This document shows, piece after piece, positions 53,177 to 60,668 of a stretch of 64,000 nt of DNA. The DNA is from JBFMFR01 sp040752025 (GTDB taxonomy: Bacteria > Chloroflexota > Anaerolineae > Anaerolineales > UBA4823). The notes under the pieces are model-generated. The model was given only the letters and a program-made list of their open reading frames with translations, ran no database searches and was not told the origin of the DNA. Numbering within the stretch: the stretch's first letter is position 1; the number at the start of each line of letters is the position of its first letter. The stretch is from contig JBFMFR010000022.1 in the NCBI GenBank assembly GCA_040752025.1, forward strand, positions 36,140 through 100,139. The letters run 5' to 3'. The position numbers were made by a program, and so were the translations under genes.

Positions 53177-53182
53177 ATCATA
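53177..53182 (-). promoter_or_regulatory. Leaderless-type -10 of the sulfatase gene
   Basis: TATGAT ends 6 bases before the ATG at 53170, so transcription would start on the A of the start codon. No -35 of note is seen. Confidence 0.35.
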
Positions 53183-53230
53183 CCCGAACAAGATGAAGAT
53201 CTGGCTGGCAAACTGTAAAATGGTTGTAAA

Positions 53231-53821
53231 ATGGGAGGAGGCAGTGCAAGCGATATTTGGGAACAAGGACGCCTTCCAGTGAGTAAGAAGCTTTGTGTGC
53301 CAATCGTGTTGACAGCCATCCTCGCCGCAGGGATTGTAGGCGCATACTTCTTGCTGGGGGGCAAGAAGCCGTGCATGCCGTCTGCAACAGAGCAATTACC
53401 AAACTACATCCTTGAATTGTGGCCTGCCCCTGAAGCCACAATTACCATGAAGTGCTACAATTCAACTTCACTGACCGAGAGTGGGCCTGACGGGCCTGGC
53501 GATCGCCAGGGGATTGGGGCGTGGGTCAGTACAGGAGACATCGACGAGTTTGTTGCCGATGCCGATTTCGAGCCGCTGCCAGCCAGGATCCGGTTGGTGG
53601 TCGATGGCCGTACGATACCCGGGGGACCGACTTACGTTTGGGATGATTTGAGCGCGCTGGTGTGGATACGTAATGGCGTCCGGTATAGCTCCGGAGAATC
53701 CGGTTCTTACAAAACAGGCTGGAAACCGGCGCTCGAACCTGGGGAGCACGAGGCACAGTTGGTGTTTCTTAGCAATACGGGGAAGGTGTTCGAGTATTCG
53801 TGGAGATTTCGGATAAAATGA
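53231..53821 (+). CDS. Exported protein of unknown function, divergent from the sulfatase
   Basis: A 196-residue protein with an N-terminal membrane helix (VPIVLTAILAAGIVGAYFLLGG, about residues 23-44) and a following beta-rich domain with two Cys (KKPCMPS, TMKCYNS). The C-terminal half (ARIRLVVDGRTIPGGPTYVW to EYSWRFRIK) looks like an Ig-like sandwich. No family recognised. Either the ATG at 53231 or the GTG at 53279 could be the start; neither has a good ribosome site, and the GTG leaves a cleaner signal anchor. It is transcribed away from the sulfatase. Confidence 0.6.
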   Translation: MGGGSASDIWEQGRLPVSKKLCVPIVLTAILAAGIVGAYFLLGGKKPCMPSATEQLPNYILELWPAPEATITMKCYNSTSLTESGPDGPGDRQGIGAWVSTGDIDEFVADADFEPLPARIRLVVDGRTIPGGPTYVWDDLSALVWIRNGVRYSSGESGSYKTGWKPALEPGEHEAQLVFLSNTGKVFEYSWRFRIK

Positions 53822-53866
53822 TCTTTATCTCCGCGAACCTTACTCGCAAGCTCATCTACTGGCAAC

Positions 53867-53952
53867 TTTCTTCACCACGAAGAGCACCAAGAACACGAAG
53901 ATTTAGAATAAACTTTGTGAACTCCGTGGTTTCTCTGTGGCCTTCGTGTTAG
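53867..53952. repeat. Dispersed CACGAAG-type intergenic repeat
   Basis: Runs of CACGAAGA/CACCAAGAACACGAAG are followed by CTCCGTGGTTTCTCTG and CCTTCGTGTT, the widespread accidental-looking repeat seen in many bacterial genomes (variants of TTCACCACGAAG...CTTCGTG). The arms are complementary in part. It lies in the 379-bp gap 53822-54200. Confidence 0.5.
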
Positions 53953-53984
53953 ATTTGCAGATCGAGCGCACTACATAAAGTTTG

Positions 53985-54123
53985 TCAGTCGACCGATTCC
54001 AGGCGCTCGAGGTGAAAGTGCTCGCCGATGCGCATGGCGGCGACTTTTCCGGCGTCGTTTTTGACGAAGGTGATCTTCACCGGGCTTTCCAGGCGGAAGA
54101 AGCTGGTTTCTGATGCGGGTAAA
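53985..54123 (-). pseudogene. C-terminal fragment of a serine hydrolase (DUF3471 end)
   Basis: The minus strand encodes ALPASETSFFRLESPVKITF and VKNDAGKVAAMRIGEHFHLE followed by a TGA at 53985-53987. This is the typical C-terminus of beta-lactamase-type serine hydrolases with a DUF3471 tail (S-E-T-x-F-F...V-x-F-x-x-D-x-x-G-K-V). No start and no catalytic domain precede it, so it is a remnant. It lies between the dispersed repeat and the terminator of the beta-helix gene. Confidence 0.6.
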
Positions 54124-54160
54124 GCTATAGCAGCAGGCTCAGGGTAAGTTGGCAAAAGAC

Positions 54161-54188
54161 TGGGGCGGCGTTGGTTTGCCGCCCCAGC
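54161..54188 (-). terminator. Terminator of the beta-helix protein gene
   Basis: CTGGGGCGGC pairs perfectly with GCCGCCCCAG (10 bp, 8-base loop). On the minus strand TCTTTTG follows, 13 bases after the stop codon at 54201. Confidence 0.75.
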
Positions 54189-54200
54189 CTGGTGTGAAAC

Positions 54201-56579
54201 TCAGTCCTCGTTCGGCATCAGGGGGAAGTAATAGAGGATCTGGCCGATGTCGTAAACGATGACCTGGATGGTCAGGCTATCCTCGCCGCCATCATCGTCG
54301 TGGAGGGTCAGAGCCAGGTTGTAGATGCCGGGAGCGGCGTAGGTGTGGCTGCCGCTGACCGTGCCGTGCGGAACAGGGGTCCCGCCCAGGGGATCGACCA
54401 CGCCAGCCGTCTGGCTGCCATCGCCCCAATCGACCTGGGCGGTGTGGGTGTCCAGCGTGCCGGGGTCGGTGAAAGTCACGCTGATGTCGAGGGGCGTGCC
54501 CACGGTGGCGGACTGGTGACCCAGGAGGCCCAGGACGGGATCGGCGTTGGCGACGGTGACGAGCAGTCTGTCCAGGGCGGCGCGGTGCAGGGTATCGGTG
54601 ACGGTCAGGGTGACGAGGTAATCGCCATTATCCAGGTAAGTGTGGGTGGGATCCAGCACAGCGCTGGCGCTGGCGCCATCGCCGAAGTCCCAGGAAGTGC
54701 TTTCGATGGGAGTGATGGCGGTGGCTGCGGCAAAGGCTACCAGATCGCCTTCCACCACCGATTGGTCCGGCCCGGCGTCCACGGATTTGAGCGTTTCGTA
54801 TGCGCCCATATCGACGATGGGCGCTGCGCCGCTGCCGGTATCGGGAGTGATGTGGTCCTGGAAGCGCTTGGCGCCATCCAGATCGTAGGGCAGCGGTTCA
54901 AGTGCGTCAGCGTCGCCATCCAGGTCGAAGGTATCCGCTGGCACGGCTGTGTTGTCGGCAGCGTCAACGGCGGGCGAGCCATCCGTCAGGCGCAGGTCGT
55001 CATCGCTGGTGCCGATGAGGTCGTCGGCACCGTCAGCGTCCACGAAAAGCGGGTCAGCGTCAAGATTGCCGCCAGCGTCGAGGCCAAGGGCTGTATCCCA
55101 GGATGCGCCCGAACCGCCGCACCCTTCGATATCGCTGTAGCTGATCGTGGGGGTGAGCGTGAGTGAGGTGTTATAGATTTGCGGGCTAGTGGCAGCCGAG
55201 TTGCCCCAGATAATACTATTGGATAGCGTGGGTGTGGCTTGTTTGCTGTAGATGCCGCCACCCTCGAGAGAGGCTGTGTTGCTGAACACGGTGCTGTTGA
55301 TCATCGTAAACACCGCAAAACTATCGTTGTAGGGAGAGCCATTAAAGATGCCACCGCCTTTTTCGGCCTGATTGCCAAACACGGCGCTGTTGACCAGGGT
55401 AAGCGACGCCCCTCCGTCAGGGCCGCTGAAGATGCCGCCGCCCCACCAGGTGGCTGTGTTGTTGTAGATCTGGCTGTTGACCACGGTCAGGTTAGCGCCC
55501 CACCAGTTGTAGATGCCGCCGCCGTGGGCGCCGGCAACGTTGTCGTAAATGGCGCTGTCGATCACCGTCATTGTGCCGTCATAGTTGCTCAGGCCTCCAT
55601 AATGGCTGTCACTGACATTCCCAGAGATGGTCGAGCGGATCACTGTCATCGTCCCGAAACGGTTGCCGATGCCGGCGGCGTCGCCCTCGCACCAGCTACC
55701 CGGGGCAAAATTGCCGGTAATGGTGCTGTCGCTCACGGTGGCATCGCCGGAGCTGTCGATTGCGCCGCCGCCGCAGGGGGCCGAGTTGTCCGTGAAAAGG
55801 CTGTTTTGGACAGTCAGGGTGGCACCCATGCTGTTGATTGCTCCTCCCATGGCCGCCTCATTCCCCGTGAATGTGCTGCTGTCTACTGTCAACGCACCCC
55901 CATTGAAGATGGCGCCGCCGTAGCCGTCGCCAAATTCGGCGATATCCCCGGCGGCGTTGTCGGCAAATGAGGTGTCGGTCACGCTCAGCGTGCCCTGGTT
56001 GAAGATGCCGCCGCCCATACCCAGGTACATCTGCCAGCCATCATCGTCGTAGAGGTAAGAAGCTGTGTTGCCGATCACGGCGCTGTGCGTCAGGGTGACC
56101 ACCGCACCTGGCTCGATCTTCATGCCTGCTCCCACGGGATAGCCATAGAAATCTGGGGAGGTGGTTTTTCCATGAGCAATGGTCAGGTTGTCTATGGTGA
56201 CCAGCGTATCGGTGTAGATGTTAAAGACGCGCACGGTGTCATTGCCGCTGACGGTGACTGCCTGCCCGCCGCCTGCGATGGACAGGCTGGTGCTGACCAC
56301 CAAGGTGCTGTCCAGGGTGATGGTATAGTCGCCGGCAAAGTTGATCGTGTCGCCAGGATTGGCGACGTCGATGGCATCGCGCAGCGAGCAGTCGTCGTCG
56401 ACACAACTGCCATCACTTTCATCGATCTCGGTGTCTACGGTGAGTGTGGCCGCAGGGGCCATCCCCACGCTGGCCTGTGGGCCGGCCTCTGGCAAAGGCA
56501 GGGGTTTGGCCAGCGCTGAGATAGGGCTGGCGGCCAGCAAGATGATGAGCATACTCAGATAGATCAATTTTCGTGCCAT
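54201..56579 (-). CDS. Secreted CSLR-type parallel beta-helix protein with PKD domains
   Basis: A 792-residue exported protein. After a signal peptide (residues 1-24) comes the CSLR region with DDDCSLRDAIDVANPGDTIN near 60. Residues about 90-480 form a right-handed beta-helix with many GGGI(F/Y)N and NNTATWWGGGIFSG-type turns. Then come two PKD/Ig domains (DAGPDQSVVEGDLVAFAA near 605, with SWDFGDG and THTYLDNGDYLVTLTVTD; TAQVDWGDGSQTAG). The end is QILYYFPLMPNED, similar to the YLPL-type tails of other Chloroflexota surface proteins. AAGGAG precedes the ATG. The gene likely encodes a surface adhesin or carbohydrate-facing protein. Confidence 0.88.
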   Translation of the reverse strand: MARKLIYLSMLIILLAASPISALAKPLPLPEAGPQASVGMAPAATLTVDTEIDESDGSCVDDDCSLRDAIDVANPGDTINFAGDYTITLDSTLVVSTSLSIAGGGQAVTVSGNDTVRVFNIYTDTLVTIDNLTIAHGKTTSPDFYGYPVGAGMKIEPGAVVTLTHSAVIGNTASYLYDDDGWQMYLGMGGGIFNQGTLSVTDTSFADNAAGDIAEFGDGYGGAIFNGGALTVDSSTFTGNEAAMGGAINSMGATLTVQNSLFTDNSAPCGGGAIDSSGDATVSDSTITGNFAPGSWCEGDAAGIGNRFGTMTVIRSTISGNVSDSHYGGLSNYDGTMTVIDSAIYDNVAGAHGGGIYNWWGANLTVVNSQIYNNTATWWGGGIFSGPDGGASLTLVNSAVFGNQAEKGGGIFNGSPYNDSFAVFTMINSTVFSNTASLEGGGIYSKQATPTLSNSIIWGNSAATSPQIYNTSLTLTPTISYSDIEGCGGSGASWDTALGLDAGGNLDADPLFVDADGADDLIGTSDDDLRLTDGSPAVDAADNTAVPADTFDLDGDADALEPLPYDLDGAKRFQDHITPDTGSGAAPIVDMGAYETLKSVDAGPDQSVVEGDLVAFAAATAITPIESTSWDFGDGASASAVLDPTHTYLDNGDYLVTLTVTDTLHRAALDRLLVTVANADPVLGLLGHQSATVGTPLDISVTFTDPGTLDTHTAQVDWGDGSQTAGVVDPLGGTPVPHGTVSGSHTYAAPGIYNLALTLHDDDGGEDSLTIQVIVYDIGQILYYFPLMPNED

Positions 56580-56661
56580 TCATAAGCTCCTTGTGATGTG
56601 GATTTGAATACGATGAATTTCTCTGGGCTGTTTGCAGATAGGTTAGTGGCCGTTGGGCAGG

Positions 56662-56880
56662 CTACCAGGCATCCTCCAGGTGCAATTTCCTTTTTTGTTC
56701 ATCCAGGGAATGGGCCAGGGCGTCCAGGGTCTCGCCGTCCAGGCGCTTGAGGTCGGCCTTTTCGGCTTTGGTCAGCTCGAAGCCAGCCAGGGCCTGGTCA
56801 GGCTCGGCCAACAGAGCCAGGCGGAACGCCTCCTCCAGCAGGGCTTTACCGAGCACAGATTCGACCGCTTCTTTTGACAT
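56662..56880 (-). CDS. Os1348-family NHLP-clan peptide (RiPP-precursor-like)
   Basis: A 72-residue peptide starting SKEAVESVLGKALLEEAFRL and continuing with LLAEPDQALAGFELTKAEKA and LDALAHSLDEQ. The pattern (V-x-G-x-A-L-x-x-x-x-F-R-x-x-L-L-x-x-P-x-x-A-L-x-G-x-x-L-T-x-x-E) is that of the nitrile-hydratase-like leader peptide clan; the Os1348 subtype was named from a Chloroflexota organism. AAGGAA precedes the ATG at 56880. No cysteine-rich core or dedicated maturase is next to it; the nearest radical SAM gene is the sulfatase maturase 5 kb away. It may be a precursor or a stand-alone small protein. Confidence 0.75.
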   Translation of the reverse strand: MSKEAVESVLGKALLEEAFRLALLAEPDQALAGFELTKAEKADLKRLDGETLDALAHSLDEQKRKLHLEDAW

Positions 56881-57047
56881 GCGTTTTTCCTTACCGGCCG
56901 GCGCAGACCGGCTTTGCTTGGATGCTTCAATGGAATCCGAAGTGCACGACAATTTTAGGCTCAAGCGCCCGATTCAGTTGTAAGAAATGTTACAGGAAAG
57001 ATGTGCGATTTGTTACACCTGGGGGTGATCCAGAGGTATGGGGACAG

Positions 57048-57740
57048 CTATTCGATGGTCAATTCTTCCGCCATACGTTGCAAGCCGCGCCGGTCCAGGA
57101 TCGTGAATTTCTGCCCATCTACACGGATCAGGCCAAGCTGCTGCAAGCGGTTCAGGGCGCGGTTGAGATGCCCCCGGCTGGCGCCCAGCCAGCGGGCCAT
57201 CTCGGCCTGGCTCACCGGCGCATCGAATTCATTCGGGCTCCCCTGACCGGCATGAATTTCACTCAAATGCAAGATCAGGATTGCCAGGCGGCCATCCACC
57301 CTCAGGACAACTAAGGTTTGGATGAACTCCATTAGCCTTCGCATGCCAGCATCCAAAGAGCGGTAGATGTTGTGCATCAGCCTGGGAAAGCGCTGTGCAA
57401 AGCGCAGCAGGTCGGACTGCGGGAGGACCAGCACCACCGAGGGGACCACCGCCGCAGCGCCCAGGGCACGCACCTGATCTTCATAAAGCAGTGGAACGCC
57501 AATCATAGCCCCTGGGCCGACCAGCTCAAGCAAGTACTCCTGGCCACGCGCATCAGTGAAGAACAGGCGCACCAGGCCCGATTCGACCAGGTAGAAATTC
57601 ATTGCCGGGTTGCCGGGGTGATACAGATAAGCGCCTTTGCCATAGGTGCGTTTGGTCAGGCAGGCGGCCAGTTGGTCAAGCTCGGCCTGGCTGAGGCCGG
57701 CGAAGATGGGGTAGCTGCGAATGAGATTGGTGGTATTCAT
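57048..57740 (-). CDS. Crp/Fnr family transcription regulator
   Basis: A 230-residue regulator. The cyclic-nucleotide-like sensor domain is about 15-130 (YGKGAYLYHPGNPAMNFYLV, GLVRLFFTDARGQEYLLELV). A long dimer helix follows (RLMHNIYRSLDAGMRRLMEF), then the winged helix with SQAEMARWLGASRGHLNRAL as the recognition unit. No N-terminal cysteine cluster is present, so it is not an Fnr-type iron-sulfur sensor. It is read divergently from the ferredoxin/AOR operon with 332 bp between the starts and may control it. Confidence 0.9.
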   Translation of the reverse strand: MNTTNLIRSYPIFAGLSQAELDQLAACLTKRTYGKGAYLYHPGNPAMNFYLVESGLVRLFFTDARGQEYLLELVGPGAMIGVPLLYEDQVRALGAAAVVPSVVLVLPQSDLLRFAQRFPRLMHNIYRSLDAGMRRLMEFIQTLVVLRVDGRLAILILHLSEIHAGQGSPNEFDAPVSQAEMARWLGASRGHLNRALNRLQQLGLIRVDGQKFTILDRRGLQRMAEELTIE

Positions 57741-58072
57741 CGGCCTTTCACTGACCCGAATCGTTATCTATTCCAGTTGATGGGTTGCAATGAATCCATG
57801 CTCCCGATTTCAAGTAGATCGTTATATTACCCTATAAAACCGCATGATGACTTCATGGATTTGTAAGCTGGCCAAAAGCGCAGTGGGTGTATATTTGCTG
57901 GAGGTGCCCGGGTTTTCGGGGAATTTTTAAGTTTTATTTTAAGATGCTTATCGTCTGAAGGAGGTGATAAAAGTCTTTGTGTGTGCGGGCGCGATCAGGT
58001 ACACTTAGGCTCTGTTACGCCTGCAAAAGCCGTGGAACGCTGGCACGGCGAATCACAGCAAAAGGAGTCTCT
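57741..58072. other. Intergenic region between the regulator and the ferredoxin/AOR operon
   Basis: AT-rich near 57820-57950 with poor -10-like sequences. AAGGAGGTGAT at 57958-57968 matches the full anti-Shine-Dalgarno sequence, 104 bases ahead of the ferredoxin ATG. TTGATGGGTTGCAA at 57778-57791 is a half-match to a Crp/Fnr site. I saw no terminator. Confidence 0.5.
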
Positions 58073-58462
58073 ATGCGCCTGTATGTCGATAGTACGAAAT
58101 GTTCGGGGTGCCATGCCTGCCAGGTGGCGTGCTCGCTCAACCTGTTCGGCGAGACCAACCCCAAGAAGTCTGCCCTGGTGATCGCGCCGCGCTTCCCTGC
58201 GCCGGGGATCTACCAGGTGAAGGTGTGCACGCAGTGCGGCGACTGCGCCGCGGTCTGCCCGGAGCAGGCCATCCACCAGGCCGAGAACGGGGCCTATTAC
58301 GTGGTCTTCGAAGAGTGCTCGCTGTGCGAGGCCTGCGTGCCAGAGTGCCCTGAGGAGGTCATGTTCGTGCGCGCCGAGCTGGCCAACCACGCCTGGAAGT
58401 GCGATCTGTGCGGCGATTGCGTGGCCGCCTGTGGTACGAGCGCTTTGTGGGTAGACAATTAG
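58073..58462 (+). CDS. Four-cluster ferredoxin-type subunit of the AOR operon
   Basis: A 129-residue electron-transfer protein with four Cys groups: CSGCHACQVAC, CTQCGDCAAVCPE, CSLCEACVPECPE and CDLCGDCVAAC. This arrangement matches the small HycB/DMSO-reductase type ferredoxins that accompany tungsten enzymes. It should take electrons from the aldehyde:ferredoxin oxidoreductase whose gene starts 13 bp downstream. AAAGGAG lies 6 bases before the ATG. An upstream in-frame TTG at 57977, with a full-strength ribosome site, would add 32 residues of basic, Cys-containing sequence and cannot be excluded. Confidence 0.9.
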   Translation: MRLYVDSTKCSGCHACQVACSLNLFGETNPKKSALVIAPRFPAPGIYQVKVCTQCGDCAAVCPEQAIHQAENGAYYVVFEECSLCEACVPECPEEVMFVRAELANHAWKCDLCGDCVAACGTSALWVDN

Positions 58463-58475
58463 GAGAGGAGATTCC

Positions 58476-60302
58476 ATGAACGGTTATGGTGGTTCTATTC
58501 TACGCGTCGATCTGACCAACGGCCAGATCACCCGCCAGCCGACCCCGGCTGACGTGGCCCGTGATTTCGTCGGTGGGCGCGGCTTTGGCATCTATTTCCT
58601 GACCAAAGAAGTGCCGCAGCACGCCGACCCGTTGGGCCCCGAGAATAAGCTGATCATCTCGAACGGACCGCTTTCGGGCATGCTGGCCCCGGGCGGGGGC
58701 AAGTGCGACTGGACGACCAAGTCGCCGCTGACCGGCGGCTACGCCGACGCTTCGATGGGCGGCCACTTCACCGCCGAGATGAAATACGCCGGCCTGGACA
58801 GCATTATCCTGGAAGGCGCCAGCCCGACGCCGGTGTACCTGTTCATCGACGACCACAAGGTGGAGCTGCGCGATGCCAGCTCGTTGTGGGGCAAGAGCGC
58901 CATCGCGACGGAAGTCGAGCTCAAGGAGAAGTTCGGCGAAGAGTACCAGGTGGCGGTGATCGGCCCGGGCGGCGAGAACCAGGTGCTGTACGCCTGCATC
59001 AACCACGACTACGGCCGCCAGGCCGGGCGCGGCGGGGTGGGGGCGGTGATGGGCAGCAAGAAGGTCAAGGCCATCGTGGTGCACGGCACGCAGTCGGTGC
59101 CGGTGGCCGACCTGGAGGCTTACCGCCAGGCAGGCATGGCCCTGTACAAGGCCTGCAAAGACGCCGAAGGCTTGAAGGATTGGACGCGCTACGGCACAAC
59201 CATCGTGGTCTCGTGGTGCGACGAGGTCGGCGCGCTGCCGACGCGCAACTTCCAGGCCGGCTCTTTCGAGGGCGGCAAGACCCTGTACGGCCCGGTGATG
59301 CGCGAGCAGATCGTCATCACCGACAAGGGCTGCTTCGGCTGCCCGTGCCCGTGCGGCAAATACAGCAACATGAAGCGCTACGGCACCCAGGTGGAAGGCC
59401 CGGAGTACGAGACGATCGGTATGCTGGGCTCCAACCTGGGCCTAGCGGACATCCAGGACGTGGCGCAGGCCAACCTGCTGTGCGATGACCTGGGGATCGA
59501 CTCGATCTCGGCCGGGGCGTGCATCGCCTGGGCGATGGAGTGCTACGAGAAGGGCATCCTGACGAAAGATGACACGGATGGCCTGGATCTCAGGTTCGGC
59601 AACGTCGAGGCGGTCTTCACGCTGATCCGCCAGATCGCCAGCCGCCAGGGCAAGCTGGGGGCGCTGCTTTCCGAGGGCGCCAGGCGGGCGGCGGAAAAGG
59701 TGGGCCAGGGCTCGGAGAAGTTCGCCATCCAGATCAAGGGCATGGAGCAGTCAGCTTACGCCACGCACAATGCCACGGCCATGCTGATCTCGTACATGAC
59801 CTGCGACGTGGGCGCGCACCACAACCGCGCCTGGGCGATCACTTACGATTTGCAGGTCGGGCGCGACCAGGTGGTGCCCGAGAAGGTGGCGCGCGTGATC
59901 TGGCTGCAGAATTTCCGCCCGATGTTCGATGTGCTGGGCGGCTGCCGTTTGCAGTGGGTGGAGCTGGGCATCGACCGCGACCTGTACCTGCCTCTATTGG
60001 AGGCGATGACGGGTGTGAAGCGCAGTTGGGAAGACCTGGAAAAGGTGGGGGCGCGCATCTGGAACCTGACGCGCCTGTACTGGCTGCGCGAGATCGAGGG
60101 CTTCGGCCGCCCGTGGGACATGCCCTCGCCGCGCTTCTACGAAGAAGCGCCGGCCTCCGGGGCGACCGCCGGGCAGATCACCAAATTCGAAGACGTGCAG
60201 CGCCTGCTGGATATGTATTACCAGCAGCGCGGCTGGGACGCAGATGGCAAGCCAACGCCGGCCACGCTGGACGCGCTGGGGCTGGCCTCCTGGGCCGCCT
60301 GA
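58476..60302 (+). CDS. Aldehyde:ferredoxin oxidoreductase (tungsten/molybdopterin type)
   Basis: A 608-residue AOR-family enzyme that oxidises aldehydes to acids, or reduces acids, with ferredoxin as partner. The N-terminal domain starts YGGSILRVDLTNGQI and has VGGRGFGIYFL. The iron-sulfur cysteines are Cys286, Cys289 and Cys293 (CFGCPCPC) and Cys490 in DVLGGC, the DxxGxC motif. The pterin-binding segments HHNRAW and ATHNATAMLIS are also present. It is preceded by its ferredoxin and followed by a MoaD/ThiS protein, all co-directional. Substrate is not clear; long-chain, crotonate-type and glyceraldehyde-type members share these motifs. Confidence 0.95.
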   Translation: MNGYGGSILRVDLTNGQITRQPTPADVARDFVGGRGFGIYFLTKEVPQHADPLGPENKLIISNGPLSGMLAPGGGKCDWTTKSPLTGGYADASMGGHFTAEMKYAGLDSIILEGASPTPVYLFIDDHKVELRDASSLWGKSAIATEVELKEKFGEEYQVAVIGPGGENQVLYACINHDYGRQAGRGGVGAVMGSKKVKAIVVHGTQSVPVADLEAYRQAGMALYKACKDAEGLKDWTRYGTTIVVSWCDEVGALPTRNFQAGSFEGGKTLYGPVMREQIVITDKGCFGCPCPCGKYSNMKRYGTQVEGPEYETIGMLGSNLGLADIQDVAQANLLCDDLGIDSISAGACIAWAMECYEKGILTKDDTDGLDLRFGNVEAVFTLIRQIASRQGKLGALLSEGARRAAEKVGQGSEKFAIQIKGMEQSAYATHNATAMLISYMTCDVGAHHNRAWAITYDLQVGRDQVVPEKVARVIWLQNFRPMFDVLGGCRLQWVELGIDRDLYLPLLEAMTGVKRSWEDLEKVGARIWNLTRLYWLREIEGFGRPWDMPSPRFYEEAPASGATAGQITKFEDVQRLLDMYYQQRGWDADGKPTPATLDALGLASWAA

Positions 60303-60319
60303 GCGCAGGATTGGATGCG

Positions 60320-60544
60320 ATGGCTGTGATGCTTCGCCCGGTGGGCATGCTCAAGGATTACGTGGGCGGCAGGGATACGCTCACGGTGCCGGCCGGGCGC
60401 AGCGTGCGTGAGACGCTGGCGGCGGTGGGCATCCCCCCGGAGCTGGTGGCGCTGGTGGTGGTCAACGAAGTGCAGGAGAGCAAGGATTACGTCTTGCAGG
60501 AGGGCGACCACCTGCGGGTGATGGCCCTGATCGGCGGCGGGTGA
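60320..60544 (+). CDS. MoaD/ThiS family sulfur-carrier protein
   Basis: A 74-residue beta-grasp protein ending in the activatable double glycine (ALIGGG). It is 17 bp behind the AOR gene. MoaD-like proteins donate sulfur during dithiolene formation of the pterin cofactor; a partner for the tungsten cofactor of AOR is the natural reading. Start could be ATG 60320 or 60329; AGGA lies upstream. Confidence 0.85.
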   Translation: MAVMLRPVGMLKDYVGGRDTLTVPAGRSVRETLAAVGIPPELVALVVVNEVQESKDYVLQEGDHLRVMALIGGG

Positions 60545-60555
60545 CCGGGGCTTGA

Positions 60556-60633
60556 GAAATCGAATTTTTGCCAAAAATCCGATTTCAGGATAAAAAACAT
60601 CAGGCGACCAGGGTGTTTCACTGGTCGCCTGAT
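60556..60633 (+). terminator. Double hairpin ending the AOR operon
   Basis: Hairpin 1: GAAATCG and ATTTTT pair with AAAAAT and CGATTTC (60556-60586, one bulged mismatch). Hairpin 2: ATCAGGCGACCAG at 60599-60611 pairs with CTGGTCGCCTGAT (60621-60633, 13 bp). A run of six A's separates them. It lies between the convergent MoaD and P5C dehydrogenase genes and can work both ways. Confidence 0.7.
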
Positions 60634-60668
60634 CGCCTGATTACCGGATTACCCAGTTACGGATCACC

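Noticed and set aside
57778..57791. Crp/Fnr operator TTGATGGGTTGCAA
   Set aside because: Only one half-site fits; kept as a remark in the intergenic entry, not as a feature.
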